Below, one piece after another: positions 63,734-64,000 of a stretch of DNA of 64,000 bases. Source of the DNA: Methanohalophilus sp. (GTDB lineage: Archaea; Halobacteriota; Methanosarcinia; Methanosarcinales; Methanosarcinaceae); assembly GCF_030156785.1 (NCBI RefSeq), contig NZ_JASGLW010000001.1:62001-126000 (forward strand). Direction: 5' to 3'. The stretch's first letter is position 1. Each line of letters begins with the position of its first letter. The notes beneath the pieces were generated by a model. The model had not been told where the DNA came from and ran no database searches. It saw only the letters and a program-made list of their open reading frames with translations. The translations under genes were made by a program, and so were the position numbers.

Positions 63734-64000
63734 TCATTATTCTCCGTGGTTTTGAAGTAAAGGAAATGTTGCCTGCATGAATCGAGTAGGTTGCAATTGG
63801 CACAATCTTCCCATAAATCCTCTTTTCCAATGTTTTCAGCTTTCTTAAATCCCTCCTTCAGAAAAAAACCCGGAGCAGTTGTCCTTACGTATACAATACC
63901 ATTAAATCGGTTTAATGCATGCATTAAAAGGGATTTTCCGACTCCTTTTCCCCGGTATGAAGCATGAACAGCTATGGAATGGATTTCGTTGAATGGTTCT
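63727..64000 (-). CDS. GNAT N-acetyltransferase, truncated by the window edge
   Basis: The visible C-terminal 90 residues contain the acetyl-CoA-binding motif A of GNAT enzymes (EIHSIAVHASYRGKGVGKSL, with the R/QxxGxG/A loop RGKGVG). They then read VRTTAPGFFLKEGFKKAE (motif B) and a Cys-bearing tail (CANCNLLDSCRQHF). The reading frame is open to the window end, so the start lies beyond 64000. The substrate is unknown. It overlaps DUF531 by 7 bases. Confidence 0.85.
   Translation of the reverse strand, partial: EPFNEIHSIAVHASYRGKGVGKSLLMHALNRFNGIVYVRTTAPGFFLKEGFKKAENIGKEDLWEDCANCNLLDSCRQHFLYFKTTENNEC

Noticed and set aside
1-64000. CRISPR arrays, rRNA genes, prophage or complete insertion sequences
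   Set aside because: No spaced direct repeats, no rRNA-like sequence, no phage genes and no intact transposase with terminal repeats were seen.

Overview
The window is chromosomal DNA of a methylotrophic methanogenic archaeon of the order Methanosarcinales, probably a halophilic or marine genus such as Methanohalophilus, Methanolobus or Methanococcoides. The genus is inferred; the order is well supported. The evidence is a complete cdhABC-cooC-cdhDE operon, a monomethylamine methyltransferase gene (mtmB) with the in-frame UAG that encodes pyrrolysine, an aIF2-beta fused to a TRAM domain, an Orc1/Cdc6 protein, and archaeal TATA boxes. All 56 intact genes that I could follow to their ends stop at TAA or TGA (28 each) and none at TAG. 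The only other clean in-frame TAG sits in a ModE-like regulator.

Layout. 0-5 kb: a membrane-anchored, extracytoplasmic CobN-like protein. 5-12 kb: relics of IS1 and ISL3 elements and of other genes, a small ribbon-helix-helix gene, tRNA-Lys, cdc6-modE(UAG)-xthA, a DUF1724 regulator, an orphan response regulator and a UbiA prenyltransferase. 12-25 kb: uvrA, an FmdE-like protein, purB, a large FAD/Fe-S lactate-dehydrogenase-like protein with a Met/Pro tail, small Cys-rich and charged ORFs, a broken ferritin-like gene, yjbQ, hcp and a CobW-type GTPase. 25-32 kb: an operon of DUF2162, ExbB/TolQ, DUF2149 and a second giant CobN-like protein, laid out like bacterial hmuSTUV. 32-42 kb: a DUF362 ferredoxin protein and the acetyl-CoA decarbonylase/synthase operon. 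42-49 kb: rhomboid protease, NYN protein, homocitrate synthase family enzyme, NAD kinase, inositol-phosphatase family enzyme, GAPDH, CooT and DUF89. 49-54 kb: mtmC-mtmB-microprotein-mtmP plus two small membrane proteins, beside a solitary transposase-like HTH protein. 54-64 kb: superoxide reductase, response regulator, Ca2+/cation antiporter, MoaB, then a translation cluster (L10e, aIF2-beta, a radical SAM protein, TrpS, PheS), DUF531 and a truncated GNAT gene.

How it fits together. The mtm genes bring monomethylamine into methanogenesis through a corrinoid protein, while Cdh links C1 units to acetyl-CoA. Both depend on cobalt corrinoids, and Cdh also needs nickel (CooC here, with a CooT-like protein nearby). 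The CobN/ExbB/DUF2149/DUF2162 genes with divergent cobW are therefore plausibly a surface metal or tetrapyrrole acquisition machine. The system most worth following up is this proton-motive CobN complex. Second is the apparent pyrrolysine codon inside a ModE-type regulator together with the absence of TAG stops.
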